Positions 64,000 through 64,000 of a stretch of DNA of 64,000 bases are shown piece after piece. The DNA is from Auanema rhodensis. Its lineage: Eukaryota; Nematoda; Chromadorea; Rhabditida; Rhabditidae. The notes beneath the pieces are model-generated. The model was not told where the DNA came from, made no database searches, and saw only the letters and a list, made by a program, of their open reading frames with translations. The position numbers were made by a program, and so were the translations under genes. Every line of letters begins with the position of its first letter. The stretch's first letter is position 1. Location: the NCBI GenBank assembly GCA_964057225.1, contig OZ059895.1:6882001-6946000 (forward strand), written 5' to 3'.

Positions 64000-64000
64000 G

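Larger units (their letters stand above)
1..64000 (+). repeat. 252-bp satellite DNA array, 254 tandem monomers
   Basis: The whole window is a head-to-tail tandem repeat. GAAGCTT recurs at 1, 253, 505 and so on, and still falls exactly in 252-bp register at 41329 (164 x 252 + 1). Later positions are explained by one 1-bp deletion, two 9-bp insertions and two 13-bp deletions, which together predict the observed monomer start at 63761 and the final base at 64000. All monomers have the same orientation and none is interrupted by foreign sequence. GC is about 38% in the consensus. Arrays like this are known from eukaryotic centromeric, pericentromeric and subtelomeric heterochromatin. The array runs off both window ends, so its full length is unknown. 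The family itself is not one I recognise. Confidence 0.98.
59220..64000 (+). repeat. Terminal block with recurrent indels, monomers 236-255
   Basis: This is the only part of the window with repeated length changes: two 9-bp gains and two 13-bp losses. Markers confined to it or concentrated here are TATTTCTTCTCTCTGAACATT ends, TTCATCTTTTGTTTAATT, GACCGAAAATGG and TTCAGGCAATCTC (monomers 247, 248, 252). AATGG monomers dominate. Private changes in 246 are AATTAGCCAAG and TTCAGCAACGG. Both indel types recur six monomers apart. The array continues past the right edge. Confidence 0.82.

Noticed and set aside
1-64000. CRISPR array
   Set aside because: There are no short repeats alternating with unique spacers; the whole 252-bp unit repeats.
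1-64000. CENP-B box as a sign of a mammalian-type centromere
   Set aside because: The nearest candidate, around GATTCGGAAGCTTG at monomer boundaries, lacks the required CGGG half; nothing else fits.
1-64000. LTRs or transposon internal tandem repeats
   Set aside because: No terminal repeats, target-site duplications, transposase or polyprotein frames, and no interruption of the period anywhere.
1-64000. rDNA spacer or tRNA/5S gene cluster
   Set aside because: The monomer has no 5S-like or tRNA-like box A and box B arrangement and no recognisable rRNA segment.

Overview
The window is one uninterrupted satellite DNA array. From base 1 to base 64000 it is a head-to-tail tandem repeat with a 252-bp period, always in the same orientation. 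I found no unique sequence, no transposon insertion, no RNA gene and no credible protein gene. With the monomer start set at the conserved HindIII site (GAAGCTT, which falls at base 1), I count 254 complete monomers plus the first base of monomer 255. Of these, 249 are 252 bp, one is 251 bp (41329-41579), two are 261 bp (59724-59984, 61245-61505) and two are 239 bp (62262-62500, 63761-63999). The lengths sum to 63999. The first 164 monomers hold the 252-bp register exactly.

This organisation is typical of eukaryotic constitutive heterochromatin (pericentromeric, centromeric or subtelomeric). The monomer is about 38% GC with four CpGs. I do not recognise the family and cannot name the organism. 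A canonical CENP-B box and telomere-type repeats are not visible. Monomers differ by a modest number of recurring substitutions, and these diagnostic variants allow the array to be read as a history.

Layout. 1-1260: AATGG/AATGT-type monomers. 1261-11088: AACTT-type monomers in 2-, 3- and 6-monomer patterns, including a direct 6-monomer (1512-bp) duplication at 5545-8568. 11089-19152: a roughly 4-kb segmental duplication. 19405-23940: a second duplication of 9 versus 8 monomers. 23941-29988: mixed monomers, then a CGGTTAC/GAACATT subfamily with three consecutive identical monomers. 29989-32508: a 5-monomer (1260-bp) duplication. 32509-36036: a strongly homogenised block with CCCACGTTT variants. 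36037-40824: mixed, including three monomers with a second HindIII site. 40825-43847: a 7-monomer module. 43848-47627: TTCACA and GTCAGC variants with a trimer pattern. 47628-59219: 7-monomer higher-order repeats and a second copy of the 44-kb module 7560 bp away. 59220-64000: the only stretch with recurrent indels.

The most informative observation is that both large duplications differ from their partners by exactly one monomer, and in each case the shorter copy carries a monomer that looks like a fusion of two adjacent monomers of the longer copy. This is the signature expected of unequal exchange in register. Each monomer also carries three short dyad symmetries (GCTCAC-TATAT-GTGAGC, TGTTC-TTCT-GAACA and GCACGTGC), which are candidate protein-binding or hairpin sites. 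The few open frames are by-products of single mutations in the repeat and are reported as such.
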